A stretch of DNA of 28,732 nt from Pseudomonadota bacterium (GCA_023434015.1 JAEYTM010000215.1:1-28732); one strand, 5' to 3'. Positions 1 through 7,275 are shown, numbered from the stretch's first letter. Notes: generated by a model from the letters alone, not told the origin. Translations and numbers: made by a program.

Positions 1-321
1 CCGGCGGCCGAGGCCACGGCCCTGGGCCTCGCGCAGCAGATAGAGGGTGGCGATCTCCGCATCGGCCGGCGCGCCGGGGCGGGCCGCGCCGCCGCCGACA
101 TAGCCGACGACCACGGAACGGCCGGCGGCGATCAGGGTCACGTCCCAGGGGTCCGGCCGCGCCAGCAGCCGCCCGAAGCGCCGGGCGTGGCCGGCCTCCG
201 ACATCCGCGCCAGGAAGGCGGCCGGCAGCAGGCCGCCGTAGGTCTCCCGCCAGGAGGCGACATGCACGCGGGCCAAATCCTCGGCGTCCGCCGGGCCGGC
301 CGGGAAGACCACGAAGCTCAA
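1..321 (-). CDS. GNAT family N-acetyltransferase (partial, 3' end outside window)
   Basis: The first 107 codons of a GNAT acetyltransferase are visible; the rest runs off the left edge. The protein begins SFVVFPAGPADAEDLARVHV, followed by SWRETYGGLLP, the typical N-terminal opening of this family, and reaches YLLREAQGRGLGRR, which contains the acetyl-CoA pyrophosphate-binding motif (Q/R-x-x-G-x-G/A). The likely start is TTG at 321, preceded by GGGAG six bases upstream. A GTG three codons later is an alternative, and the frame stays open further upstream without a better start. The family transfers an acetyl group from acetyl-CoA to an amine; the substrate cannot be told. It lies downstream of the beta-propeller gene on the same strand with about 75 bp between, so co-transcription is possible. 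Confidence 0.8.
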   Translation of the reverse strand, partial: MSFVVFPAGPADAEDLARVHVASWRETYGGLLPAAFLARMSEAGHARRFGRLLARPDPWDVTLIAAGRSVVVGYVGGGAARPGAPADAEIATLYLLREAQGRGLGRR

Positions 322-396
322 GGTCGGCTCCCAAGACGACAGGTCATCGCCGGGAGATGTAGGGGACCGCCCGTAGCTGCGCTACGGACGGCTGCG

Positions 397-1587
397 TCAG
401 CGGCTGGCGGCGGTGGCCACGCTGCCCGGCCGGCCGGCGAAGCTGAGCGTCGCCGCCGGATCGCGGGTCAGGCTCTTGCCGTCGAACCGGTAGACCTCGA
501 TCACCTTGTCGATCGCGCCCTGCTGGAGGATGGTCCGGCCGTCGTCGCTCCAGGTCGCCCCCTGGCCCCACTGGCCGGTGCGCGCCTCCGCCACCTGGGT
601 CAGGTGCGGTCCATCCACGCGGAACACCTTCATCAGGCCGTAGTCGTTGTAGTTCGGCGTTCCCGGATCGGCCGACGAACCGTTCACCACCGTCACCTGC
701 AGATACTTCCCGTCCGGCGACAGGGTGACGTGCTCCGGCGTCGGACCGACGTCGAGGGTGTAGGCCACGATATTGGTGCGCAGGTCGATCACCGTGATCG
801 TGCCGATCCGCGGCGGTCCGCCGCGTTGTCCCAGCGGGCGGGGCGGCTGCGGGCGGCCCAGCAGGTTGGTGTTGTAGGCGAACTTGCCGTCCTTGCTGAA
901 CACCACCCCATAGGGATTGCCGCCGGTCGGATAGGTGACGCCGGTGTCGGTGACCCGCGTGCCATCGATGGCCAGCCGCCAGATCGCCTTGCCGCGCCGC
1001 TGGGTGACCAGGGCCGTCCTGCCGTCCGGAGAGATGGCCACGTCCACCGGGCCGGGCTGGGGATCGAGCTGCAGTTTGCCGGCGGGCGTCAGCCGGCCTC
1101 CGGCGATGCTGTAGATCGAGATCGTTCCCTCGCCGGTGCTGGCCACCAGGGCGAGGTCGCCCTTGCGGTTGATGGCCACCCCGGTCGCCCCGGCGCCCGC
1201 CATCAGAGTCTGGACGACCCTCGGCCGGCTGGGGTCCTTCAGGTCGATCACCGAGACCTTGTCGTCGAGGACGAACTTGGTCGGATCGGCCGGATCGAGC
1301 TTCTGGGAGGCGGTGACGATGGCGAAGGACGAGTCCGGGGCCACGGCGATCGCCGTCGGCGGACCGATCATGCTGACCGGGACCTCGACCTCCCCGACCA
1401 CCCGCGGCGGATAGCGGTTGAGATCGATCACCGCGACGCTGTCCGGCCTGATGTCGGACGGCTTCTGGCTGAGCCGCGGCTGCTTGCCGTCGTTGGCCGA
1501 GACGGCGATCTGCGCCTCGGCGGCCCCGGCCAGAAGGCCGAGGACGCCCGCCAGCGCGAGGCCGGCTGCTGCGGTGCGCGACGCCAT
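397..1587 (-). CDS. Secreted YncE/YVTN-type beta-propeller protein
   Basis: This 396-residue protein has a clear Sec signal peptide (residues 1-25, ending AEA before QIAVSAND). The mature part is a repeat protein whose blades carry motifs such as VTVIDLRTNIVAY, HVTLSPDGKYLQVTVV and DVAISPDGRTALVT. This pattern is typical of seven-bladed YVTN/lactonase-like propellers, which act in the periplasm or at the surface as binding scaffolds or, less often, as hydrolases. No catalytic site is evident. The ATG lies two bases after the TAG stop of the TonB-dependent receptor gene (TAGAGATG), so the two are almost certainly translationally coupled and probably work together, for example in handling the receptor's ligand. 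The fold call is firm; the function is inferred only from context. Confidence 0.85.
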   Translation of the reverse strand: MASRTAAAGLALAGVLGLLAGAAEAQIAVSANDGKQPRLSQKPSDIRPDSVAVIDLNRYPPRVVGEVEVPVSMIGPPTAIAVAPDSSFAIVTASQKLDPADPTKFVLDDKVSVIDLKDPSRPRVVQTLMAGAGATGVAINRKGDLALVASTGEGTISIYSIAGGRLTPAGKLQLDPQPGPVDVAISPDGRTALVTQRRGKAIWRLAIDGTRVTDTGVTYPTGGNPYGVVFSKDGKFAYNTNLLGRPQPPRPLGQRGGPPRIGTITVIDLRTNIVAYTLDVGPTPEHVTLSPDGKYLQVTVVNGSSADPGTPNYNDYGLMKVFRVDGPHLTQVAEARTGQWGQGATWSDDGRTILQQGAIDKVIEVYRFDGKSLTRDPAATLSFAGRPGSVATAASR

Positions 1588-1589
1588 CT

Positions 1590-4460
1590 CTAGAAGCTCG
1601 CCCGGAAGCCGACGCTGACCACGCGGCCCAGCGGGTTCGCCCCGAAGGTGTCATAGCCGGCCGCGTTGTTGAAGAACGGCGGCTCCTTGTCGAACAGGTT
1701 GTTCACGTCGAGGTACAGCTGGGTGCTCTCGACGAAGCTGAAGGCCGACAGGTCGTAGGAGGCGTTCAGGTCGAAGGTGGTCCAGGCCTTCACCCGGTCG
1801 CCGCCGCCGCTGACGTTGCCGTTGGCGTCGAACACCAGCGGACGGATCGTGCCGCTGCCCCAGTTGTTGTAGGCGCCGACGTGATTGACGAAGAGCCGCA
1901 CCGAGAATGGCTCCATGCTCCAGCCGACGTTACCCCGCGCCTGCCGCTTGATCGACGGGAAGGTGGAGTTGATCCCGACGCTGTTGTTGATGTCGAACTT
2001 CGGCCCACCGCCCAGCGCCTGGTCGAACTTCAGGAATTCGGTGATCGAGCCGCCGATGCTGAACCGGCCCGCGTCGGTGTTGAAGACGTAGTCCGCCGAA
2101 AGGTCCAGGCCCTGGACGTCCAGGTCGAGGGCGTTGGTCTGCGGACGCCGGAAGGCGAAGTAGACCGTGGCCGGGAAGGCGCCGGTCACCGGCACGTCGT
2201 TCACCTGGGCGGCGATCTGCTCGGGGGTGGCGCCGTTCGGATAGACCGTGAACAGGTAGTTCAGGGCGCCGTTGTTCAGGATGCAGCTCGGCGCGCAGGG
2301 CGCGGTGATGCCGCCGCGGAGCTTGTTGTTGAACAGGGTGGCCGATGCCCGGAAGTTGACGCTGGTCGGGGCGAAGTCGACGCCGATCGACCAGGTGGTG
2401 CCCTTCTGCGGCCCCACGTTCGGATTGCCGGTGTCGACGACGATGCCCTGAACGGGACCGCCGAGGGTGCAGAAGCCGTTGGCGCAGGGGATGCCCGGAA
2501 TCTGGGTGATCGACGGGAACCGTTCGATCGAGACCAGGGTGTTGGTCGGGTTGGAGCCCTGGGCCGTCGAGTTGCTGTAGGTGCCGTAGAGCGGGTCGCC
2601 GACACTGCGCATCGACGGAGCCACGAACGACTTGGCCCAGTTGCCGCGCAGTTTCAGGCCCTGGATGAGGTCGACTGAGGCCGCGACCTTCGGATTGAAG
2701 GTGTCGCCGAAGTCGCTGTACTTGTCATAACGGCCGGAGAAGTTGATCTCGGCCCGATACACGAAGCTGTCCTGCTCCGGGGAGATCAGCGGGATCAGCA
2801 TTTCGCCGTAGGCGGACTTCACGTCGCGATCGAGCGGGAAGAACCGCTGGGACGAGCCCGTGCTGGCTGGCCCGGTGTTGAGCGGGCGGACGACCGTGGT
2901 GTCCAGCACCCACGACTGCAGCTCCCCGCCCAAGGCGATCCGCACCGCGCCCGCCGGAAGGTCGAACAGCGCCCCGTCTATGCCCGCCCGGACCTGGCGG
3001 AGCTGGCTGATGTGATGGGTGTCGGTCCGGGTGTCGGTAAGCGCCGCGCGCACGGCGGCCGAGGTCCGGTTTGTCGCAGCCGGGTTCCAGACGTCCAGTG
3101 CGTTGGCGGCGGTGAGCGGCAGGTTGAGCGGGATCGCCGTCTGGCCAGCCGGCGGCTGGGTCATGCTGCCCCCCGTCTGGGTCGTGCCGTTCAGGGCGAG
3201 GCTCGCGCAGCTCGAACAGAGCTGCCCTTCGGACACCGCCGAGGTGCGGTCCTCTCCGAACAGGACCATGCCGGTCAGGCGGAAGTTGTCGTTGAGTTGG
3301 TACTCGGCGTTGCCGGTGGCGTACCAGGTCTGGGCCTGGTTGAGCGAAAAGGCGCCGGGGCCGAGCAGTTCGTCCGCCTGCCAGCGGATCGTCTGGCGGT
3401 CGCCGGCCGTGGTTCCGGGCACGACGCCCGGGGGATTGACGTAGAACGGGTTCGCTTGCGGGCCGGTGCGGAAGACCGTCGCCTGGATGCCGCCGCGGGC
3501 GGTCCGGGAATAGGTCTCGCGGTCCGAATAGACGACGTCGCCGAACAGCCGCAGCTTGTCACCCACCTGCTGCTCGAGCTTGAGCATCACATTGTAGCGG
3601 GTCTCCCGGCCGATCCGGTCGCCGTAGGGCTGGTTGTCGCACGGCGCGTTGGCCGCGCTGTTCGGGACCGCGCTGGTGGCGGTCGGCGACAGGTACACGT
3701 TCAGGCCCTGGGGTTGCACGGTCGCCGGGCTGCAGTTGAAGCTGAGGAAGTTGCTGCCGCCGACGTTGCGGTGGTCCGGATAGAGATAGGGCCGGTCGCC
3801 ATAGTCGAAGGACACCGGATTGGTGCGCGTGTAGCCGCCAGCGAGCATGGCCGAGCCCGAGTCCCAGACCGTTCCGCCCAGCAGGCCGGCCGAATAGGTG
3901 CGATAGCCGGCCCCGAAGCCGGCCTGTCCGGTAGCCTGCACTCCGTCATAACGGCGACGCGTGATGAAGTTCACCACCCCGGCGACGGCATCGGAGCCGT
4001 AGGTCGCCGAGGCGCCTTCGGCCAGCACCTCCACGCGCTCCAGCGCGATCGGCGGTACGATCGAGGGGTCCGGCAGCGCCAGCGAGGTGTGGCCAAGCGG
4101 AATCCGGTGGCCGTCGATCAGCACCAGGGTCGAGTTGCTGGCGCTGGAGCCCAAACTGTGGATCGTCGGGGCGTAATAGGAGTTCCCGGCGTTCTGGCCG
4201 ACGCCGGCCCCGCCGAGACCGGTGATCGCCGGCACCGTCTTGAGGATCTGCTGGGCGTTGATGGCGCCCGTCTCCTCGATCGCTTCACGGCCGACCGAGA
4301 CCAGGTTGCCGCCCACCGGCGGGGCGCCCCGGATGCTGGTGCCGGTGACGATGACCTCGCCGATCTCCGTATCGCTCTGGGCAAGGGCCTGGCCCGACAG
4401 GGCGGCCGCCAGGACAAGGCTCGATCCGCCCAGCAGGAAACCCCTGAGTGTGCTTCTCAT
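1590..4460 (-). CDS. TonB-dependent outer-membrane receptor
   Basis: The protein is about 956 residues long, the usual size for the large TonB-dependent receptors of Caulobacterales. It has a signal peptide ending ALAQ, then a TonB-box-like segment (EIGEVIVTG). A plug domain follows, with the conserved VLIDGHRIP, ERVEVLAEGASATYGSDAVA and GVVNFITRR motifs. The long beta-barrel ends VVSVGFRASF with the C-terminal aromatic residue needed for outer-membrane insertion. Such receptors import scarce ligands (siderophores, oligosaccharides, cobalamin) using TonB energy; the ligand is not evident. Two tandem ATGs occur at 4463 and 4460. The SD-like GGGAGGA is only 2 nt from the first and 5 nt from the second, so I prefer 4460. 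It is the first gene of an operon with the beta-propeller gene and divergent from the bicupin gene. Confidence 0.93.
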   Translation of the reverse strand: MRSTLRGFLLGGSSLVLAAALSGQALAQSDTEIGEVIVTGTSIRGAPPVGGNLVSVGREAIEETGAINAQQILKTVPAITGLGGAGVGQNAGNSYYAPTIHSLGSSASNSTLVLIDGHRIPLGHTSLALPDPSIVPPIALERVEVLAEGASATYGSDAVAGVVNFITRRRYDGVQATGQAGFGAGYRTYSAGLLGGTVWDSGSAMLAGGYTRTNPVSFDYGDRPYLYPDHRNVGGSNFLSFNCSPATVQPQGLNVYLSPTATSAVPNSAANAPCDNQPYGDRIGRETRYNVMLKLEQQVGDKLRLFGDVVYSDRETYSRTARGGIQATVFRTGPQANPFYVNPPGVVPGTTAGDRQTIRWQADELLGPGAFSLNQAQTWYATGNAEYQLNDNFRLTGMVLFGEDRTSAVSEGQLCSSCASLALNGTTQTGGSMTQPPAGQTAIPLNLPLTAANALDVWNPAATNRTSAAVRAALTDTRTDTHHISQLRQVRAGIDGALFDLPAGAVRIALGGELQSWVLDTTVVRPLNTGPASTGSSQRFFPLDRDVKSAYGEMLIPLISPEQDSFVYRAEINFSGRYDKYSDFGDTFNPKVAASVDLIQGLKLRGNWAKSFVAPSMRSVGDPLYGTYSNSTAQGSNPTNTLVSIERFPSITQIPGIPCANGFCTLGGPVQGIVVDTGNPNVGPQKGTTWSIGVDFAPTSVNFRASATLFNNKLRGGITAPCAPSCILNNGALNYLFTVYPNGATPEQIAAQVNDVPVTGAFPATVYFAFRRPQTNALDLDVQGLDLSADYVFNTDAGRFSIGGSITEFLKFDQALGGGPKFDINNSVGINSTFPSIKRQARGNVGWSMEPFSVRLFVNHVGAYNNWGSGTIRPLVFDANGNVSGGGDRVKAWTTFDLNASYDLSAFSFVESTQLYLDVNNLFDKEPPFFNNAAGYDTFGANPLGRVVSVGFRASF

Positions 4461-4465
4461 CATAG

Positions 4466-4472
4466 TCCTCCC
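4466..4472 (-). promoter_or_regulatory. Shine-Dalgarno site deciding the TonB receptor start
   Basis: On the minus strand GGGAGGA precedes two adjacent ATG codons. Spacing to the first ATG (4463) is 2 nt and to the second (4460) is 5 nt; the second fits normal SD spacing better. Confidence 0.6.
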
Positions 4473-4510
4473 TCGTGCCGGCTGATCGCCGGCCTTTACT
4501 TATTGTTGTT

Positions 4511-4528
4511 CATCCGCAGGAGCGGATG
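4511..4528. repeat. Perfect hairpin in the TonB receptor leader
   Basis: CATCCGC-AGGA-GCGGATG forms a 7-bp perfect stem with a 4-nt loop, 50 bp upstream of the receptor start. No T-tract follows on either strand, so it does not look like an intrinsic terminator. It may be an mRNA structure or an operator. Confidence 0.5.
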
Positions 4529-4694
4529 ACTGGCTTTCGGACCAGGAAACAGGAGTCGCGAGGACGCGGCCGGGCCACGATCCATGGCCGTCGCGCCGCG
4601 AAACACGGCTGTCGCGCCCGCTATCCCGTCTATTGTGTACGAGATCGAACCGAGTCCGGAACGATGTCAATTGGACACCATAAGAAGGATACTG

Positions 4695-4713
4695 GCCGGT
4701 TGTGGTAACCGGC
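4695..4713. promoter_or_regulatory. 19-bp dyad, candidate regulator site
   Basis: GCCGGTT-GTGGT-AACCGGC has perfect 7-bp arms around a 5-bp centre, a common size for a dimeric repressor operator. It lies centrally in the divergent region, so it could serve either promoter. No binding protein is encoded next to it. Confidence 0.4.
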
Positions 4714-4852
4714 GTTCACATGAGCAGTCCACGCTGTGAGATTGACGGCTTTCGGCGGTGGGCGTACCGCTGACGGAAGGACAGCGAGTCGGGATTACAT
4801 CCGGACGGTGGCACATAACTGTATACAAGGCTGTTTTGTCGAGATTTTGCCG

Positions 4853-4896
4853 AATGATAGCGTGCTTCCAGCACATACACTGGTAACGCTATCATT
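4853..4896. promoter_or_regulatory. Long inverted repeat with embedded LacI-type operator-like box
   Basis: AATGATAGCGT (4853-4863) and ACGCTATCATT (4886-4896) are perfect 11-bp inverted arms. Inside them CCAG (4868-4871) pairs with CTGG (4880-4883), and outside them GCCG (4849-4852) can pair with CGGC (4899-4902). The right part includes TGGTAACGCTATCA (4881-4894), which matches TGnTAnCGnTnnCA. From memory, that form is reported for LacI-family operators upstream of sugar-responsive TonB receptor loci in Caulobacter and Xanthomonas relatives. The arms are centred 33 bp apart, about three helical turns, and end about 96 bp before the bicupin start. Dyad: directly seen. LacI-type assignment: inference. 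Confidence 0.5.
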
Positions 4897-4992
4897 ACCG
4901 GCGTGGGACTTGTCCGGGACGGAAGTTTTGGATCGTCCGATTACACGCCGACTCGGCATCGTGACGGCCCAATGAGGATTTGGAGGGGGACC

Positions 4993-5862
4993 ATGAAAAT
5001 CATCGCCGTATCATTGCTTCTGGCGCTCGCCGCCCCGGCCTTCGCCCAGGAGCGGACCGTCGATCCGACGTTCCTGCGCACCAACCTCGCGGTCATCCGC
5101 GACGCGCCGCACCCGATCAGCAGCCCCACGGCCGGCTACAAGCCGATCTTCGGCGAGGGCGCGCCCTACCCCTCGATCGTCAAGAGCGTGTCCCGTTACG
5201 GCGAGCTGACCGTCGCCCCGCGCGGCCGCAGCACCCCGGTCCGGCACGCCGCGGAAGAGCATATCCTGGTGGTGCTCGAGGGCGCCGGCGCCGTCGGCTA
5301 CGACGGCCGTTCGCACCCGGTGAAGGCGAACGACTTCCTCTACATCCCGCCCGACGTGGAGTTCGTCGTCAACGGCGGCGCGGCTCCGGTGCGGGCGATG
5401 GTGATGAGCTTCCGCATCCCCGAGGGAACGCAAGTCATCCGTCCCGCGGGCCTGCAGATCGCCAGCCTCGAGGACGTGAAGCTGCAGACCGTCGGCAACC
5501 ACCCGGTCTCGACGCAGTACCGGCTGCTGATGGGCGACACCAACAGCACCCGCGACCGGCTGGCCACCGGCCATGTCATGAAAAGCCTCTACGTGATGGA
5601 GTTCGAGCCGGGCGGCACCAACTTCCCGCACCATCACGAGCACGAGGAGGAAATCTATCTGCTGCTCGACGGCGAGGGCGAGATGGTGGCGGGCAGCGGC
5701 ATGGACGGGATCGAGGGCCGGTTCGCGGCCCGGCCGGGCGACGCCTACTTCTACCGGGCGAACGCCACGGTCGGCTTCTACAACAGCGACGCGCCCGGGG
5801 CGAAGAAGGCCCGCATCCTGGCGGTGCGCTCCACCGCCCCGCTTCGCAAGGAGGGCGGCTGA
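4993..5862 (+). CDS. Secreted bicupin protein
   Basis: This 289-residue protein starts at ATG 4993, directly after a strong SD (GGAGGGGGA, 2 nt before the ATG), giving a signal peptide MKIIAVSLLLALAAPAFAQ. Two cupin domains follow, at about residues 75-140 and 200-285. The second has a rich metal-binding motif 1 (HHHEHEEE, near residues 212-219) and a G-D containing motif 2, but the usual motif-2 histidine is replaced (RANATVGFYN). The first lacks it too (PPDVEF). Cupins include metal-dependent oxygenases, isomerases and sugar-binding proteins. It is divergent from the TonB receptor operon and may be co-regulated with it through the dyads between them. A longer in-frame start upstream (4903) would destroy the signal peptide and lacks support. 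Fold: confident. Reaction: unknown. Confidence 0.85.
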   Translation: MKIIAVSLLLALAAPAFAQERTVDPTFLRTNLAVIRDAPHPISSPTAGYKPIFGEGAPYPSIVKSVSRYGELTVAPRGRSTPVRHAAEEHILVVLEGAGAVGYDGRSHPVKANDFLYIPPDVEFVVNGGAAPVRAMVMSFRIPEGTQVIRPAGLQIASLEDVKLQTVGNHPVSTQYRLLMGDTNSTRDRLATGHVMKSLYVMEFEPGGTNFPHHHEHEEEIYLLLDGEGEMVAGSGMDGIEGRFAARPGDAYFYRANATVGFYNSDAPGAKKARILAVRSTAPLRKEGG

Positions 5863-5866
5863 ACCC

Positions 5867-6373
5867 TCAGCGGCGGGCGGGCAGGTCGCGCTCCATATAG
5901 AGCGCTCCCGGCCCGTACCCGGCCAGCTTGGCGGCCATCTGGGGCGTCGAGCGGTCGACGAAGCCGCGCCGGCGCCAGTAGGCGGCGGCGGCCTCGACCG
6001 CCACCAGGGACATCGCGGGCAACCCCTGGGCCGCCGCTTCCAGTTCCTCCAGGACCGCCGCGACCACGCCCGCGCCCCGCGCCTCGGGCGCCAGCGCCAG
6101 GTCGTGGATGAACCAGCTGTCGGACTCCGGCGGCAGGGCGCCGACCAGGGCGCCCAGGGCCGGCGGAGCGAAGCGGGGCCAGGGATGGCTGATCACATAG
6201 CCGGCCACCGTCTCGCCCGCGCCATAGACCCGGCAACCCGCCGGGCACAGGGTGATGCGCTCGGCGAAGACCTCGTCGCGTTCGGGCGGGGCGGTGACCA
6301 GGGCGCGGGACAGGGCGCCGATGACGGCGGCGTCAGGCGTCCGGGCAGGTCGCCAGGAAAGCTTGTCCTTCAT
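5867..6373 (-). CDS. GNAT family N-acetyltransferase
   Basis: This is a 168-residue acetyltransferase. It has the central strand SWFIHDLALAPEARGAGV with the acetyl-CoA-binding R-G-x-G loop, then the C-terminal AAAAYWRRRGF segment typical of the family. I place the start at ATG 6373, which overlaps the stop of the upstream gene as ATGA (6370-6373). The open frame extends 18 codons further upstream into that gene, but no SD supports a longer form. Base composition is high-GC like the chromosome, unlike the two genes upstream, so the chain may join an acquired segment to a resident gene. Some GNATs in operons with small partners are tRNA-acetylating toxins, but nothing in the sequence identifies this one as such. 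The stop is 4 bp from that of the convergent bicupin gene. Confidence 0.8.
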   Translation of the reverse strand: MKDKLSWRPARTPDAAVIGALSRALVTAPPERDEVFAERITLCPAGCRVYGAGETVAGYVISHPWPRFAPPALGALVGALPPESDSWFIHDLALAPEARGAGVVAAVLEELEAAAQGLPAMSLVAVEAAAAYWRRRGFVDRSTPQMAAKLAGYGPGALYMERDLPARR

Positions 6374-6906
6374 TCCCGATTCAATCTCAGGCTTTCTATG
6401 CGGCTGCTCAGCTCGCCATATCCGCAAGGCTCAATGAGAAGCATGAGCCGGCTCAGCGATAGAGTCTTGGTCTCCGGCAAGACCGACGTGGGCGCCGGAT
6501 AGAATACCCACTGCGCCGGGTTGCGATGATCTGCGGTGTCATCAACCACTGCGTGGTCGGCGAAAATATAAAGATCCGCATTGCGTCCCGGTTCGGCGAA
6601 CCACGCAGAACCTTCCCAACGGCCTTGTCGCGACGCGATGTCGAACCTTCTTTGGCCAAGACGACGCGGCGGCGCCCATGTCTGACGCGCGGCTGATTGC
6701 TTAACTTCTAGGCGCGTTCCGTCCGCGTGCTCGAAATCCCAAGCCGCCCAATCAGCGGCGGTCCACCGCCAGCTTTTTGGCAACGCCAAATCCACCATAG
6801 CCTCGACAATAACGGCTCTCAGATTGTTCTGGATTAGCGGACGACCAAAGGTAGCATATGAAGCATGGTGGCGAACAAGCTCCATCTGCGTTGCCGAAGT
6901 TATCAT
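6370..6906 (-). CDS. Putative PD-(D/E)XK nuclease-fold protein
   Basis: This 178-residue protein is not one I recognise by name. It contains WDFEHADGTRLEVKQSAA, where D57, E66 and K68 fit the PD-(D/E)XK nuclease signature. An upstream helix carries E35 (NNLRAVIVEAMVDLAL), in the position where many members have a conserved glutamate, and a later hydrophobic strand reads ADLYIFADH. Such folds occur in restriction enzymes, resolvases and DNA-repair or mobile-element nucleases. Its start overlaps the stop of the 61-aa gene (ATGA, 6903-6906) and its stop overlaps the start of the GNAT gene (ATGA, 6370-6373). Its GC content is clearly lower than neighbouring core genes, a sign of transfer. The coding call is firm; the nuclease assignment is a motif-level inference. 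Confidence 0.65.
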   Translation of the reverse strand: MITSATQMELVRHHASYATFGRPLIQNNLRAVIVEAMVDLALPKSWRWTAADWAAWDFEHADGTRLEVKQSAARQTWAPPRRLGQRRFDIASRQGRWEGSAWFAEPGRNADLYIFADHAVVDDTADHRNPAQWVFYPAPTSVLPETKTLSLSRLMLLIEPCGYGELSSRIESLRLNRE

Positions 6907-7088
6907 TCGATCCGTTCCGCTTTCAGGATGATCACGAGCGGCTGATCATCAGCATCAAATGATCGTCTCGCCTCAAGGATGGCATCCTCGATTTTGATCT
7001 GTCCCCAAACGCTCATGGTTTCTTTGGGGCAACCATCAAACTGATAGGTGATAACCCAGTCGTATCCGGCTCCCCCAACCAGGGTCAT
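6903..7088 (-). CDS. 61-aa hypothetical protein upstream of the nuclease-like gene
   Basis: I do not recognise this protein. It is 61 residues if started at ATG 7088, which has GGAGG about 10 nt upstream; a longer frame from 7166 has a basic N-terminus with no SD support. The sequence is soluble, acidic in its C-terminal half (EDAILEARRSFDADDQP) and predicted to be a small alpha/beta domain, with no signal peptide or membrane segment. It leads a three-gene chain joined by ATGA overlaps. GC is low for this chromosome. A small protein translated ahead of a nuclease-like protein could be a regulator or immunity partner, but this is only contextual. Confidence 0.6.
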   Translation of the reverse strand: MTLVGGAGYDWVITYQFDGCPKETMSVWGQIKIEDAILEARRSFDADDQPLVIILKAERIE

Positions 7089-7275
7089 GGACTGTATCCC
7101 TCCACGCCAGAACCATGTCTTCGAAGTAGAACGCGTTATAGCGCTACCTCGGCGCCGCCTGAGCAAAGATTGGCGACCTTCGGAATTTTTCCCGTGGGCG
7201 AAGCACGCAATGGATCAGTGGAGCGTAGCGGTCTGCATCATGCGAAACACGCCGTTTGAGCCGTCCCCGGAACGC

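Larger units (their letters stand above)
4464..4992. other. 529-bp divergent intergenic region rich in dyads
   Basis: No convincing gene lies between the TonB receptor (minus) and bicupin (plus) genes; base composition is visibly lower in GC than the flanking genes. On the receptor side are two perfect hairpins, GCCGGC-TGATC-GCCGGC (4477-4493) and CATCCGC-AGGA-GCGGATG (4511-4528), both probably in the receptor mRNA leader. Mid-region is a 7-bp-arm dyad (4695-4713). A TGTATACA palindrome is at 4820-4827. Nearest the bicupin gene is an 11-bp-arm inverted repeat (4853-4896). A TTGACA (minus, 4665-4670) and a TTGACGG (plus, 4742-4748) could be -35 elements, but I found no convincing -10 partner for either. 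Confidence 0.6.

Noticed and set aside
187..1593. Long plus-strand open frame opposite the beta-propeller gene
   Set aside because: It is the antisense of a well-supported gene in high-GC DNA, with Arg/Gly/Ala-rich product and no domain.
344..1654. Second minus-strand frame over the beta-propeller gene
   Set aside because: Arg/Gly/Ser-rich frame-shifted shadow of the propeller gene; no start signal.
4477..4493. GCCGGC hairpin as an intrinsic terminator
   Set aside because: No gene ends upstream on the plus strand, and no uninterrupted T-tract follows on either strand.
3012..4529. 505-codon plus-strand frame inside the TonB receptor
   Set aside because: Antisense shadow of a confident receptor gene; composition not protein-like.
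4665..4670. TTGACA on the minus strand as a receptor promoter -35
   Set aside because: No acceptable -10 at 16-18 bp, nor a Caulobacter-like GCTAnAwC within range.
5867..6373. GNAT as a tRNA-acetylating TacT-like toxin near tRNA-Gly
   Set aside because: No TacT-specific motif or ribbon-helix-helix antitoxin partner seen; proximity to a glycine tRNA alone is not evidence.
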